Notes under the pieces: model-generated | Seen by the model: only the letters and a program-made list of their open reading frames with translations | What the model was told of the DNA's origin: nothing | Databases searched by the model: none | Assembly: GCA_031259035.1 (NCBI GenBank) | Contig: JAIRLZ010000157.1 | Coordinates: 1 to 13,109, forward strand | From: Treponema sp. | GTDB taxonomy: Bacteria > Spirochaetota > Spirochaetia > Treponematales > Breznakiellaceae | Direction: 5' to 3' | Length of the DNA: 13,109 bases | Position numbers and translations under genes: made by a program | In this document: positions 1-5,761 of the stretch, piece by piece | Position numbering within the stretch: the stretch's first letter is position 1 | How the letters are laid out: every line of letters starts with the position of its first letter

Positions 1-745
1 GCTCTATGCGGATTCCTACAACTGGAGCTACGATATCGGCTTTGTGAAGGACCTGCCGTGGGATGAAAGCATCCTTGATGAGGCGCAAATTGACGCCATC
101 GCCGGCAACCTCAACAAAGTGTTGCCTCTGAGAACCGGCTTTATGACGGCCCGGAATGGCGCCTATCTGGAGGATTCCAGGAAGACATATATTGAAGCCC
201 TTGGCGGGATCATCAGCGTGTATGAGTACTATATTGGCGATACCAGCAAGCTGCCCGCCGGATATAAAGAAACCCTGAAGGAGTACGAGTCCTACAAGGA
301 AACCGCTAAACAGCTCAAAGATGCCATTGACAAGAAGGAAACCTTCACGCTGGAAATACCGGACGTTGATAATTTTACCATCAACTTCGGCAAATTCTTC
401 ACTCCCGGACAGTTTGCGTTGGATAGCTTCATTGAGACCGAAGGCTCCGGCGCCGCCAAGTCCCCGGTGTTCTACGGGCTTAATGGGGGCGAACCCGTAA
501 AGATTAGCGCTCTTGAGGACTTTGACACCTACGAAACCATTGGTTTCAAAATCAAGGACGATCCCCTTGCGGAGATCATTGGATATGATCCGGGCGAGTT
601 GTTGCAGGTATCAGGGTTGGTCGATGAGAATGGCTTCTTGGCCTTAGACCCCATGGCCGGTATGATTGCCTGGGCTGTCTACCATTGGGACAATGAAATC
701 AGTGAGAAAATCAAGGATTTTCTCGCTGATGAAGCGCTTCTTTAA
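1..745 (+). CDS. Unrecognised protein, 3' part (runs off the left edge)
   Basis: The reading frame is open from base 2 through the left edge of the window to a TAA at 743-745, so this is the C-terminal 247 or so residues of a longer protein. The GTG at 44 is only the first start-like codon in the window, and coding continues upstream of it (residues LYADSYNWSYDIGF precede it), so it is probably not the start. The visible part is soluble and acidic. It has a charged, probably helical stretch (around YKETLKEYESYKETAKQLKD) followed by a Gly/Pro/aromatic-rich beta-like half. No transmembrane segment or catalytic motif is seen and I do not recognise the family. The next gene starts 18 bases downstream on the same strand and encodes an exported, probably outer-membrane protein, so the two likely form an operon. 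A periplasmic or surface role is possible, but the N-terminus that would show a signal peptide is missing. Confidence 0.8.
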   Translation, partial: LYADSYNWSYDIGFVKDLPWDESILDEAQIDAIAGNLNKVLPLRTGFMTARNGAYLEDSRKTYIEALGGIISVYEYYIGDTSKLPAGYKETLKEYESYKETAKQLKDAIDKKETFTLEIPDVDNFTINFGKFFTPGQFALDSFIETEGSGAAKSPVFYGLNGGEPVKISALEDFDTYETIGFKIKDDPLAEIIGYDPGELLQVSGLVDENGFLALDPMAGMIAWAVYHWDNEISEKIKDFLADEALL

Positions 746-763
746 GGACAGGCGCCGCTGATA

Positions 764-2053
764 ATGGCTAAGTCAGGATCCCCGGCCTTCGGGTTGGGGG
801 TCTTTTTTATTTTGCACTTTACTCTACAGGCATTCTGTCAAGAAGCGTCCGATCAGCCTGCGCCGCCTGTCGGCCCTCTTGCCCCAGTATACGCCATTTC
901 TTCGGATGGCGGCAGTTTGTGGGTTGAAGATGGTCGCGGCTCAGGCTTTTGGGGGACTGCCTTTTCCCTGAACTGCGGACATCTGTATGGATCTGCCGGG
1001 GCAGGGGGCTTGTTTTCTAATCTTCCCGCTTTTGACACGAATTATACTGGGGTCTGGTTTAACGCCGGTATGAATGCCTTCCGGCTGGGGCTGGATGTTT
1101 CAGGAGGGCTTTTTCATCAGGACGCCTTCAATGGGGAAGCGCTCGGCGTTCCGGTAAGCAATGACGGCGCCGGCGGGTATTTCCTGCGAATAGGGCTGCC
1201 GTTGCGGTTTGGAGACTGGAGCGCCGGGACATCCCTCCTTTTCGCTCAAGGTTTTTGGAAGGATGGGGATCTGTACTGGTTTTTTGGCAAGCCCCAGATT
1301 CCCGCTTTGCTCGCCCCCGGCGTCTCTGTCGCCTTTCGGGAAGAACAGCGCCTGTATTTCCACTATCTTTCCCTAAATCCGCGTATGCTCAACCTTTTTG
1401 ACGAAAAACTCTTTGCCGGTCATGTTGACGGCTTCACTACAGCCTATCGCTGGACATTTAACCGGAAGCCTTTCAGCATGGACATGGTTGTAGGTTGGCT
1501 TTCTGTATCAGGGAGCATGGAAGGGAGTCTCAATTCTGAGAACCAGCCTTATCTTTTATTTCCCTACACCTTTTACGACGCATCTTGTAACACCCGTTTT
1601 CACGGGCTTTTTGGCGTACTGACCGCAGAGTACCGGCGGGGCTTTTTTCGCTTGAATACGACCATAGGATTTGCCCAGACGCTTTCAGGAGAAATTAATC
1701 TGTCCCTGCATACAAAACAAAAAAATTTGTCCTATATGGGCGTCTTGATCTTTGACGGACGGGAGGAGTACGACTCATGGTCTCTCAATTCGGAAGGACT
1801 TGGCGGGGCTTTTCTCTTCATTAAAGGGGGGCTTGAAGCGCTTCCCCTTGGCCGAAACCGGAATGGGCCGCGTCTAGCAATAACGGTGGGAAAGATCTTC
1901 GCGCTTCCCTGGGGCTATGAATCGCTCCTGAATTCCGGCGTTTTTGACCGGGATGGTGGAGGCGGTGAAAAACCAGGCGCTGCCGGAGGCGGAATAACTC
2001 TCACCAGCATACTACTTTCGGGTCTATCTTTCTGTTGCGCCATCACATGGTAA
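764..2053 (+). CDS. Exported protein, probable outer-membrane beta-barrel, hypothetical
   Basis: This is a 429-residue ORF. It begins with a hydrophobic signal peptide (residues about 8-25, GVFFILHFTLQAFC) and a plausible signal peptidase I site A-F-C before QEAS. The mature part is rich in Gly, Phe, Tyr and Trp with alternating polar and hydrophobic residues, for example GYFLRIGLPLRFGDW and LGVLTAEYRRGFFRLNTTIGF-type strands. It has no long hydrophobic helix except at the very C-terminus and ends in an aromatic residue (AITW). Together these suggest an outer-membrane beta-barrel. I do not recognise a named family. The ATG lies 18 bases after the upstream stop, with only a weak purine stretch before it, so translation may be coupled to the upstream gene. 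A hairpin repeat lies about 100 bases downstream. Being a gene is well supported; being a barrel is inference. Confidence 0.8.
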   Translation: MAKSGSPAFGLGVFFILHFTLQAFCQEASDQPAPPVGPLAPVYAISSDGGSLWVEDGRGSGFWGTAFSLNCGHLYGSAGAGGLFSNLPAFDTNYTGVWFNAGMNAFRLGLDVSGGLFHQDAFNGEALGVPVSNDGAGGYFLRIGLPLRFGDWSAGTSLLFAQGFWKDGDLYWFFGKPQIPALLAPGVSVAFREEQRLYFHYLSLNPRMLNLFDEKLFAGHVDGFTTAYRWTFNRKPFSMDMVVGWLSVSGSMEGSLNSENQPYLLFPYTFYDASCNTRFHGLFGVLTAEYRRGFFRLNTTIGFAQTLSGEINLSLHTKQKNLSYMGVLIFDGREEYDSWSLNSEGLGGAFLFIKGGLEALPLGRNRNGPRLAITVGKIFALPWGYESLLNSGVFDRDGGGGEKPGAAGGGITLTSILLSGLSFCCAITW

Positions 2054-2066
2054 GCGGCGGCTGCCA

Positions 2067-2330
2067 TTATATAAGAGAGATGCAATGGTACGAATCCGTG
2101 TTCGCGGCATACGCATTACGCGAGAAGCGGAGCGCCTTCGCCTCTTTCAATTGAGGCTGTTCCAAAACTGACGCCATAGGGCGTTTTGGAACAGCCTCAT
2201 CATAGTATTTTTTAAAAGCTCTCCCCCAGTCAAATCGATCTACTGGTTTATATAATGGGAGTCTGTACACCGTCACCGAGGCGATTGTCAGCGCCAAAAG
2301 AATCGCCGCAACCAGCAGGCAATGGTACAC
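2067..2330 (-). pseudogene. Short membrane-anchored ORF downstream of fliJ, possibly truncated by a hairpin repeat
   Basis: An 87-codon ORF starts at a GTG 58 bases after the fliJ stop, with no clear ribosome-binding site. The frame is open further upstream but has no standard start there. It begins with a convincing hydrophobic segment (CLLVAAILLALTIASVTV) followed by a polar stretch up to FKKYYDE. From that point the codons are made of the long inverted repeat at 2153-2198, so the remaining roughly 38 residues (EAVPKRP onward) are probably not native sequence. In spirochaete flagellar operons fliJ is often followed by a small membrane-anchored coiled-coil protein (FlbB type). This could be the 5' remnant of such a gene, but I see no sequence match that shows it. 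It could equally be a chance ORF. Confidence 0.3.
2153..2198. repeat. Hairpin repeat A (16-bp perfect inverted repeat)
   Basis: Arms GAGGCTGTTCCAAAAC (2153-2168) and its exact reverse complement (2183-2198) enclose a 14-base loop. The arm differs at one base from the arm of the repeat at 12905-12920. A short internal ACGCC/GGCGT pair could extend the stem. It lies between the convergent plus-strand barrel gene and the minus-strand fliJ region, so it could end transcription from both sides. No uridine run directly follows either arm, so it is not a canonical intrinsic terminator. Confidence 0.85.
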
Positions 2331-2388
2331 TACGAGTCCAGTGCCTGACGCTGATCTTGCGGCGAAGCCTGCGGTGTTTCTGTCGCTT

Positions 2389-2844
2389 TTACGCAGGACT
2401 TTCCTTTAAAAAACGCCGTCTTATGTATGCGCTTCCCGCAATATCGTCCAAGACTTTGGCTTCCTCGTTAAAAATCTCCTTCCGGTATGCGGCGGCCTCA
2501 TCGGATTTCACTTTGTCCAGCACATCGCGGTTGCGGGAGGCTTCAAGATAGACTTCTCTGGCGGCTTCCACCTTGAGTTCCGCCTGCGCCGCGTCTTTAA
2601 TCAACCGCTCCTTGGTGGCGTCAAGCCGCTGTACATACCGGTCAAACGTCATAATCTCGGCGACTCCGTAGCCAAGCGCAAATCGTTCCGAAGACACACG
2701 CGCCTTCTCACTGGCGACTGCGGTTATGTTCCGCTCTATACGGATCAGCTCCCCCACAGCCCTGCCAAGCGCGATTTCCGCCTCCTGTTCGTGGTACTTT
2801 CGGACATCAAGGATACTTTCCAAATTGAAGGAAAACTGTTTCAT
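2389..2844 (-). CDS. fliJ: FliJ-family flagellar export chaperone
   Basis: This 151-residue protein is of typical FliJ length and is almost wholly charged alpha-helical coiled coil. It has the usual N-terminal pattern MKQFSFNLESILDVRKYHEQEAEIALGRA (phenylalanine/leucine-rich start, then LDVR and E-x-A-x-x-xLGRA). FliJ is the soluble stalk-like component of the flagellar type III export apparatus. It contacts the FliI ATPase and the FlhA gate and escorts rod, hook and filament chaperones. The start at 2844 is fixed by the family N-terminus. No Shine-Dalgarno sequence precedes it, and a consensus promoter sits so close that the mRNA would have only about 6 untranslated bases. The gene is oddly isolated: fliI and fliH, usually adjacent, are not in the window, and the upstream gene is an lpt permease separated by three hairpins. 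Confidence 0.8.
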   Translation of the reverse strand: MKQFSFNLESILDVRKYHEQEAEIALGRAVGELIRIERNITAVASEKARVSSERFALGYGVAEIMTFDRYVQRLDATKERLIKDAAQAELKVEAAREVYLEASRNRDVLDKVKSDEAAAYRKEIFNEEAKVLDDIAGSAYIRRRFLKESPA

Positions 2845-2856
2845 AACGTGTATGGT

Positions 2857-2885
2857 ATTATATCATAAAATAAGGCGCTTGACAA
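2857..2885 (-). promoter_or_regulatory. sigma70-type promoter of fliJ
   Basis: On the minus strand TTGTCA (2885-2880) and TATAAT (2862-2857) are separated by exactly 17 bases. The predicted transcription start is near 2850, about 6 bases before the fliJ ATG, which predicts a nearly leaderless mRNA. The -35 box lies just beyond the stem of the hairpin at 2889-2927. Confidence 0.75.
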
Positions 2886-2888
2886 GAA

Positions 2889-2927
2889 GCGGCCTCTGGA
2901 AACCCCGATTGGGTTCCCAGAGGCCGC
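2889..2927. terminator. Strong hairpin between lpt genes and fliJ
   Basis: GCGGCCTCTGG (2889-2899) pairs perfectly with 2917-2927. The interior ACCC/GGGT pairing extends the stem further with a small bulge, leaving a short loop. There is no clean T run on either strand, although CTTCTTG follows on the minus strand. It probably insulates the fliJ promoter from read-through out of the lpt operon. Termination is inferred from position and stem strength only. Confidence 0.5.
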
Positions 2928-2952
2928 TCGGAGAAAATCGCCAATTCATTGT

Positions 2953-3020
2953 AGGGAACCTCTAAAAACTGTCGAACCGCAGGTTCGCTAACCGCAGGTT
3001 CGCGTTTTTAGAGGTTCCCT
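2953..3020. repeat. Hairpin repeat B with tandem palindromic core
   Basis: Outer arms AGGGAACCTCTAAAAAC (2953-2969) and the exact reverse complement (3004-3020) form a 17-bp stem. The interior holds two direct copies of the 14-mer AACCGCAGGTTCGC (2975-2988 and 2990-3003), each containing the self-pairing motif GAACC-GCA-GGTTC-like half sites. The same 14-mer occurs inverted at 12963-12976 inside another hairpin. TGTA occurs at both outer edges (2950-2953, 3020-3023), possibly a short target duplication overlapping the arms. Confidence 0.85.
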
Positions 3021-3064
3021 GTAGTATAAGCAATCACGAAAAAGCGGTTTTCTCCTTGGGCTAA

Positions 3065-3100
3065 GAGAACTTCTAAGAACCGAAGTTTTTAGAAGTTCTC
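3065..3100. repeat. Hairpin repeat C, just downstream of the second lpt gene
   Basis: GAGAACTTCTAAGAAC (3065-3080) pairs with 3085-3100 through 16 positions, one of them a G-T wobble, around a four-base loop. On the minus strand, which is the lpt transcript, the loop reads C(UUCG)G, the exceptionally stable tetraloop. It lies 17 bases after the lpt stop and probably shapes the 3' end of that mRNA. No uridine tract follows. The arm resembles that of repeat B (GGAACCTCTAAAAAC compared with AGAACTTCTAAGAAC). Confidence 0.75.
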
Positions 3101-3117
3101 AAGAAGCCGTTCCAATT

Positions 3118-4188
3118 TTAGGTTTTCGCGCTTCTCATCAGAAAAAATCCAACGGCCACAAAGAAGAACACCGGAAACCACGCGCCCGCAAAAGGAGGAA
3201 CGTAGCTCAGTTTTGCCATCATCATGGCGATCATGTCCATCACATAGAAAACTGTCGCCGCGGCGAGGCTTGACAGCAGGGTCATAAGCAGGATGTTCTT
3301 TCTGAAGCGCCCGCCCATGGACATGGAGAGGATCACCACTACAAAAGAAGTGCATGAAAACGAGTAGCGGTGATAGTAATCCGCTTCCGCCGCGACGAAG
3401 GGCAGTCCGGCGGCCCTGAGGTCTTTTACCAGAAAAGCCGCTTCTTTTGCGGGCAGTTCATCGGCTTTTACCGCGCTCCTCCGGAACGTATCCGGGCTTT
3501 CACGGTAGTCGTCAGTAACGGGATGGTTTTTCGCCCGCAAAAAGTCGTCTTCCCACCGGTACACAATGGCGTTGGAAAGTTCCCAGTATTCGCCATTCCA
3601 CGCCGCGTTGGGAGCGCGCACCAGCGAAGAAAAAGAGCCATCCTCGTTTTGCTCAATGATGTTCACACCCTCCAGAATTTGCGTGGTATAATCGTAATAA
3701 TCAACCGAATAGATGAGAGCGCCGCCCTTGGCCTTGACAACAATGTCAGAATTGTTTTCCGATGCATTTGATTGATGAAGCAACTTTCGGGATAGATCGT
3801 TCTTCATCTTCAATGTTGGAATCACCACGTCGTTGTCAAAATGGAACATAAAAAAGGAGGACAGGACGCCTATGACGATCAAGGGCATACAGAAGCGCCA
3901 GAACGGGATGCCCGACGAGAACACAGCTGTCAATTCGTTTCTTCCATATAAATCTCCGAGCGTATACCCTGCGGAAAACAGGAGGGAAACCGGCAGAGCG
4001 TAGGAGAAACTCTTGGGAATATAGTAATATGAAACCGTAAGTATCTGTTGGATCGAAACTTCATAATTAAGATAACGCCATAGGTTGGTGAAAAGATCGA
4101 GCAGAATGACGATCATCACAAACATAAAACACGCGATAATAAAGATCGGCATGAACTGCCGCGCCAGATACCTGTCCAATGTCATCAT
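3118..4188 (-). CDS. lptF/lptG: LptF/LptG-family permease (second of pair)
   Basis: This 356-residue membrane protein is of the YjgP/YjgQ family, whose members form the transmembrane half of the LptB2FG ABC transporter that extracts lipopolysaccharide or similar glycolipid from the inner membrane. It has the family layout. N-terminal helices span about residues 12-32, 47-75 and 95-115. A large periplasmic beta-jellyroll-like domain follows (about 130-270), then C-terminal helices (YRYSFSCTSFVVVILSMSMG, then ILLMTLLSSLAAATVFYVMDM, then PVFFFVAVGFFLM). ATG at 4188 is chosen because it overlaps the preceding stop as ATGA, an AAGGAT ribosome-binding site lies 8 bases upstream, and MTLDRYLARQF is a typical family start. 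Gene order would make it LptG-like, but assignment between the two paralogues is not certain. Stop is TAA at 3118. Confidence 0.88.
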   Translation of the reverse strand: MMTLDRYLARQFMPIFIIACFMFVMIVILLDLFTNLWRYLNYEVSIQQILTVSYYYIPKSFSYALPVSLLFSAGYTLGDLYGRNELTAVFSSGIPFWRFCMPLIVIGVLSSFFMFHFDNDVVIPTLKMKNDLSRKLLHQSNASENNSDIVVKAKGGALIYSVDYYDYTTQILEGVNIIEQNEDGSFSSLVRAPNAAWNGEYWELSNAIVYRWEDDFLRAKNHPVTDDYRESPDTFRRSAVKADELPAKEAAFLVKDLRAAGLPFVAAEADYYHRYSFSCTSFVVVILSMSMGGRFRKNILLMTLLSSLAAATVFYVMDMIAMMMAKLSYVPPFAGAWFPVFFFVAVGFFLMRSAKT

Positions 4189-5462
4189 TTGCGGATCCTT
4201 TTTATGCACAGAACAAGCCCTATGCCCATAGTAAGAATGTCGGGAAACCACATAGTCAAGAAAGGCGAGTAACCGGAACGCAGCCCAAGCGTCTGCCCTC
4301 CGAAAAGAAACACCCAGTAGACAACGGAGATGACGACTCCCACCAGAAAGCCTACGGTCTGACCGCTTCTTTTCGCAAACAGTCCCAACGGGATGGACAG
4401 AAACACGAATGCGAACGCCGCAAAGGGCAGGGAAAACTTTTTATAAAATTCAAGAAGGTACTGCGACAAACTCCTGTCTTTTTTGATGTTCGCCGCCACA
4501 GCGTATTCTTTTATAAAATCAGCCTCCATCGCCCCCCGCGTGTTCCATGCGGCGCCAGACGGACCTTCTCTCAGACTCGCTTCCAAGCCAAGGGATTGCC
4601 CCAAAACTTTGTTGTACTGCGCGTCCAGCAACACCCGCAACGCCATTCTCTTTGAGACCACTTCCCTGTAAACGTCAACGGAAGTCATTTCCCGCGGACT
4701 AATGGATGTCGACGATTGTATCAAGTCTTCTTGGGACACCCAATACCGCAGGAAAGCGCTCGACGCGTAATCGTAATCGAATTTGGCGACCTCTTTTGAC
4801 GACTGAATAAAAGCGTTGGTCAAATCAAGGCTCAACCCCTCTTTACCCGCGTCCCGCAGCCGTGCATTCTCCGCCATGATGAGCCTGCGCTCGCCATTGG
4901 AGGTTTTGTCAAGGATAAAAATGTTGTCAATAGAATTCCCCGCGACATTTCCCGTAACGATCACCGTATCCCGGTACCGTTTCACCGAATTGGATTCCAG
5001 TTCCAGCGCCGGGGTGGATACGGCAATCTTTCGGTACAATTTATTATACTGCAAAGTTCCAGCCGGCATCAGCACATCGTTGGTAAAAAAAGACGCCAGC
5101 GAAATGACGATCCCCATAAAAAGACTCGGCGCAAAAATATTTTTATACGAAAGCCCAGACGAAAGCATAACCAGCGCCTCGTTGTCCGAAGCGAGCCGCC
5201 CTATGGTCATCAAGACCCCGACAAGCGACGCGAAGGGCGCCGACAGCGACATGATTTGCGGAATCGCGTAGAGTATCAGCAACACCACCTGCTGAACAGG
5301 CACTCTCTTCGTGAGGATTTGTTGAGCCATGAGCAGAAGCTGGTTTACAAAGAAGATGAAAAAGAAAAAAAGAAAAGAGACAAAAAAAGAAAAGAGAATT
5401 TCTCCGGTTATGTACCTGATTATAGTCCACGACAGTGAACGGCGGATTGTCATCGTTGCCAT
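4185..5462 (-). CDS. lptF/lptG: LptF/LptG-family permease (first of pair)
   Basis: This protein has 425 residues from ATG 5462; ATG 5453 (MTIRRSLSWTIIRYI) is an alternative. It is of the YjgP/YjgQ family, partner of the next gene in an Lpt-type glycolipid export complex with an LptB ATPase encoded elsewhere. The N-terminal helices are at about 21-42, 56-85 and 108-128. A long periplasmic domain follows, somewhat larger than usual for the family. The C-terminal helices are at about 343-362, 370-389 and 398-420, ending in IKRIRK. A longer reading from GTG 5549 would begin upstream of the predicted promoter and lacks a ribosome-binding site, so it is rejected. The last codons overlap the next gene by 4 bases. 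By order it would be LptF-like. The pair is of interest if the host is a treponeme, because treponemes are generally considered to lack classical LPS. Confidence 0.88.
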   Translation of the reverse strand: MATMTIRRSLSWTIIRYITGEILFSFFVSFLFFFFIFFVNQLLLMAQQILTKRVPVQQVVLLILYAIPQIMSLSAPFASLVGVLMTIGRLASDNEALVMLSSGLSYKNIFAPSLFMGIVISLASFFTNDVLMPAGTLQYNKLYRKIAVSTPALELESNSVKRYRDTVIVTGNVAGNSIDNIFILDKTSNGERRLIMAENARLRDAGKEGLSLDLTNAFIQSSKEVAKFDYDYASSAFLRYWVSQEDLIQSSTSISPREMTSVDVYREVVSKRMALRVLLDAQYNKVLGQSLGLEASLREGPSGAAWNTRGAMEADFIKEYAVAANIKKDRSLSQYLLEFYKKFSLPFAAFAFVFLSIPLGLFAKRSGQTVGFLVGVVISVVYWVFLFGGQTLGLRSGYSPFLTMWFPDILTMGIGLVLCIKRIRK

Positions 5463-5476
5463 AGCGTATTTATAAA

Positions 5477-5505
5477 AGTATACGATAAAAAACAAGGATT
5501 GTAAA
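5477..5505 (-). promoter_or_regulatory. sigma70-type promoter of the lpt pair
   Basis: On the minus strand TTTACA (5505-5500) and TATACT (5482-5477) are separated by exactly 17 bases. The start of transcription would be near 5470, 8 bases before ATG 5462. This places the permease start at 5462 or 5453 and excludes the longer reading from 5549. No Shine-Dalgarno sequence is seen, so the message would be nearly leaderless. Confidence 0.75.
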
Positions 5506-5557
5506 GCAAGCGAGGCGCCTCCAATATAGAGCGCCGGAATTATTCCCACGTCTTGCG

Positions 5558-5588
5558 GGAATCCCGCGCGGGGACTCCTCTTTTTTCT
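5558..5588 (+). terminator. Possible plus-strand intrinsic terminator, no gene in front
   Basis: GGAATCCC (5558-5565) pairs imperfectly with GGGGACTCC (5570-5578) around GCGC, with one mismatch and one bulge. It is followed by TCTTTTTT. The structure fits a rho-independent terminator reading rightward, yet no plus-strand gene ends here. It could stop antisense transcription before the tRNA promoter at 5624, or be a leftover from a lost gene. Confidence 0.4.
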
Positions 5589-5600
5589 CTCTACTTCTGC

Positions 5601-5616
5601 TTTTGGAACAGGCTCT
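5601..5616. repeat. Solitary half of a hairpin repeat arm
   Basis: TTTTGGAACAGGCTCT is the exact reverse complement of 12904-12919, the outer arm of the hairpin repeat near the right end, and nearly matches the arm of repeat A. No partner arm lies nearby, so it looks like a decayed or partly deleted copy. Confidence 0.6.
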
Positions 5617-5623
5617 ACTGTTC

Positions 5624-5652
5624 TTGAAATATTCTTTCTTTTTCGCTAAAAT
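5624..5652 (+). promoter_or_regulatory. sigma70-type promoter of tRNA-Arg
   Basis: TTGAAA (5624-5629) and TAAAAT (5647-5652) are separated by exactly 17 bases. The predicted start near 5659 leaves about 11 bases of leader before the mature tRNA at 5670. Confidence 0.7.
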
Positions 5653-5669
5653 AAAAGCGTTCTCATAGT

Positions 5670-5743
5670 GCGCCCGTAGTTCAATTGGATAGAATCCCGG
5701 CCTTCGAAGCCGGTTGTTGCAGGTTCGAGCCCTGTCGGACGCA
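5670..5743 (+). tRNA. trnR-UCG: tRNA-Arg, anticodon UCG
   Basis: A 74-base cloverleaf can be drawn. The acceptor GCGCCCG (5670-5676) pairs with CGGACGC (5736-5742), and the discriminator is A5743. The D-arm is GTTC/GAAT with GG in the loop. The anticodon stem CCGGC/GCCGG carries loop CTTCGAA (anticodon TCG), the variable loop is 5 bases, and the T-arm is GCAGG/CCTGT with loop TTCGAGC. Invariant T8, A14, GG, A21, T33, purine 37 and TTC are present. UCG reads CGA and, by wobble, other CGN arginine codons. Oddities are a C-A mismatch at acceptor position 4-69, a G-T pair closing the D-stem and a G-T pair in the T-stem. CCA is not encoded. It has its own promoter and lies alone, convergent with the glycosidase gene. 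Confidence 0.93.
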
Positions 5744-5761
5744 GCCGCCTTTGACGCGGCT
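5743..5761. terminator. Short hairpin between tRNA-Arg and the convergent gene
   Basis: AGCCGC (5743-5748) and GCGGCT (5756-5761) form a 6-bp GC-rich stem with a 7-base loop directly at the tRNA 3' end. It overlaps the stop codon of the convergent minus-strand gene. It has no T tract, so it may be a weak bidirectional terminator or a 3'-processing signal for the tRNA. Confidence 0.3.

Noticed and set aside
4189..4251. Longer N-terminus for the second lpt permease from 4251
   Set aside because: The extra 21 residues (MVSRHSYYGHRAC...) are not family-like. The ATGA overlap and AAGGAT ribosome-binding site support 4188.
3370..4655. Plus-strand ORFs opposite the lpt genes
   Set aside because: They are antisense to conserved membrane-protein frames and carry no motif or ribosome-binding site.
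5463..5549. Longer N-terminus for the first lpt permease from GTG 5549
   Set aside because: The predicted promoter (5477-5505) lies inside it, no ribosome-binding site precedes it, and it would add an extra hydrophobic segment before the normal family start.
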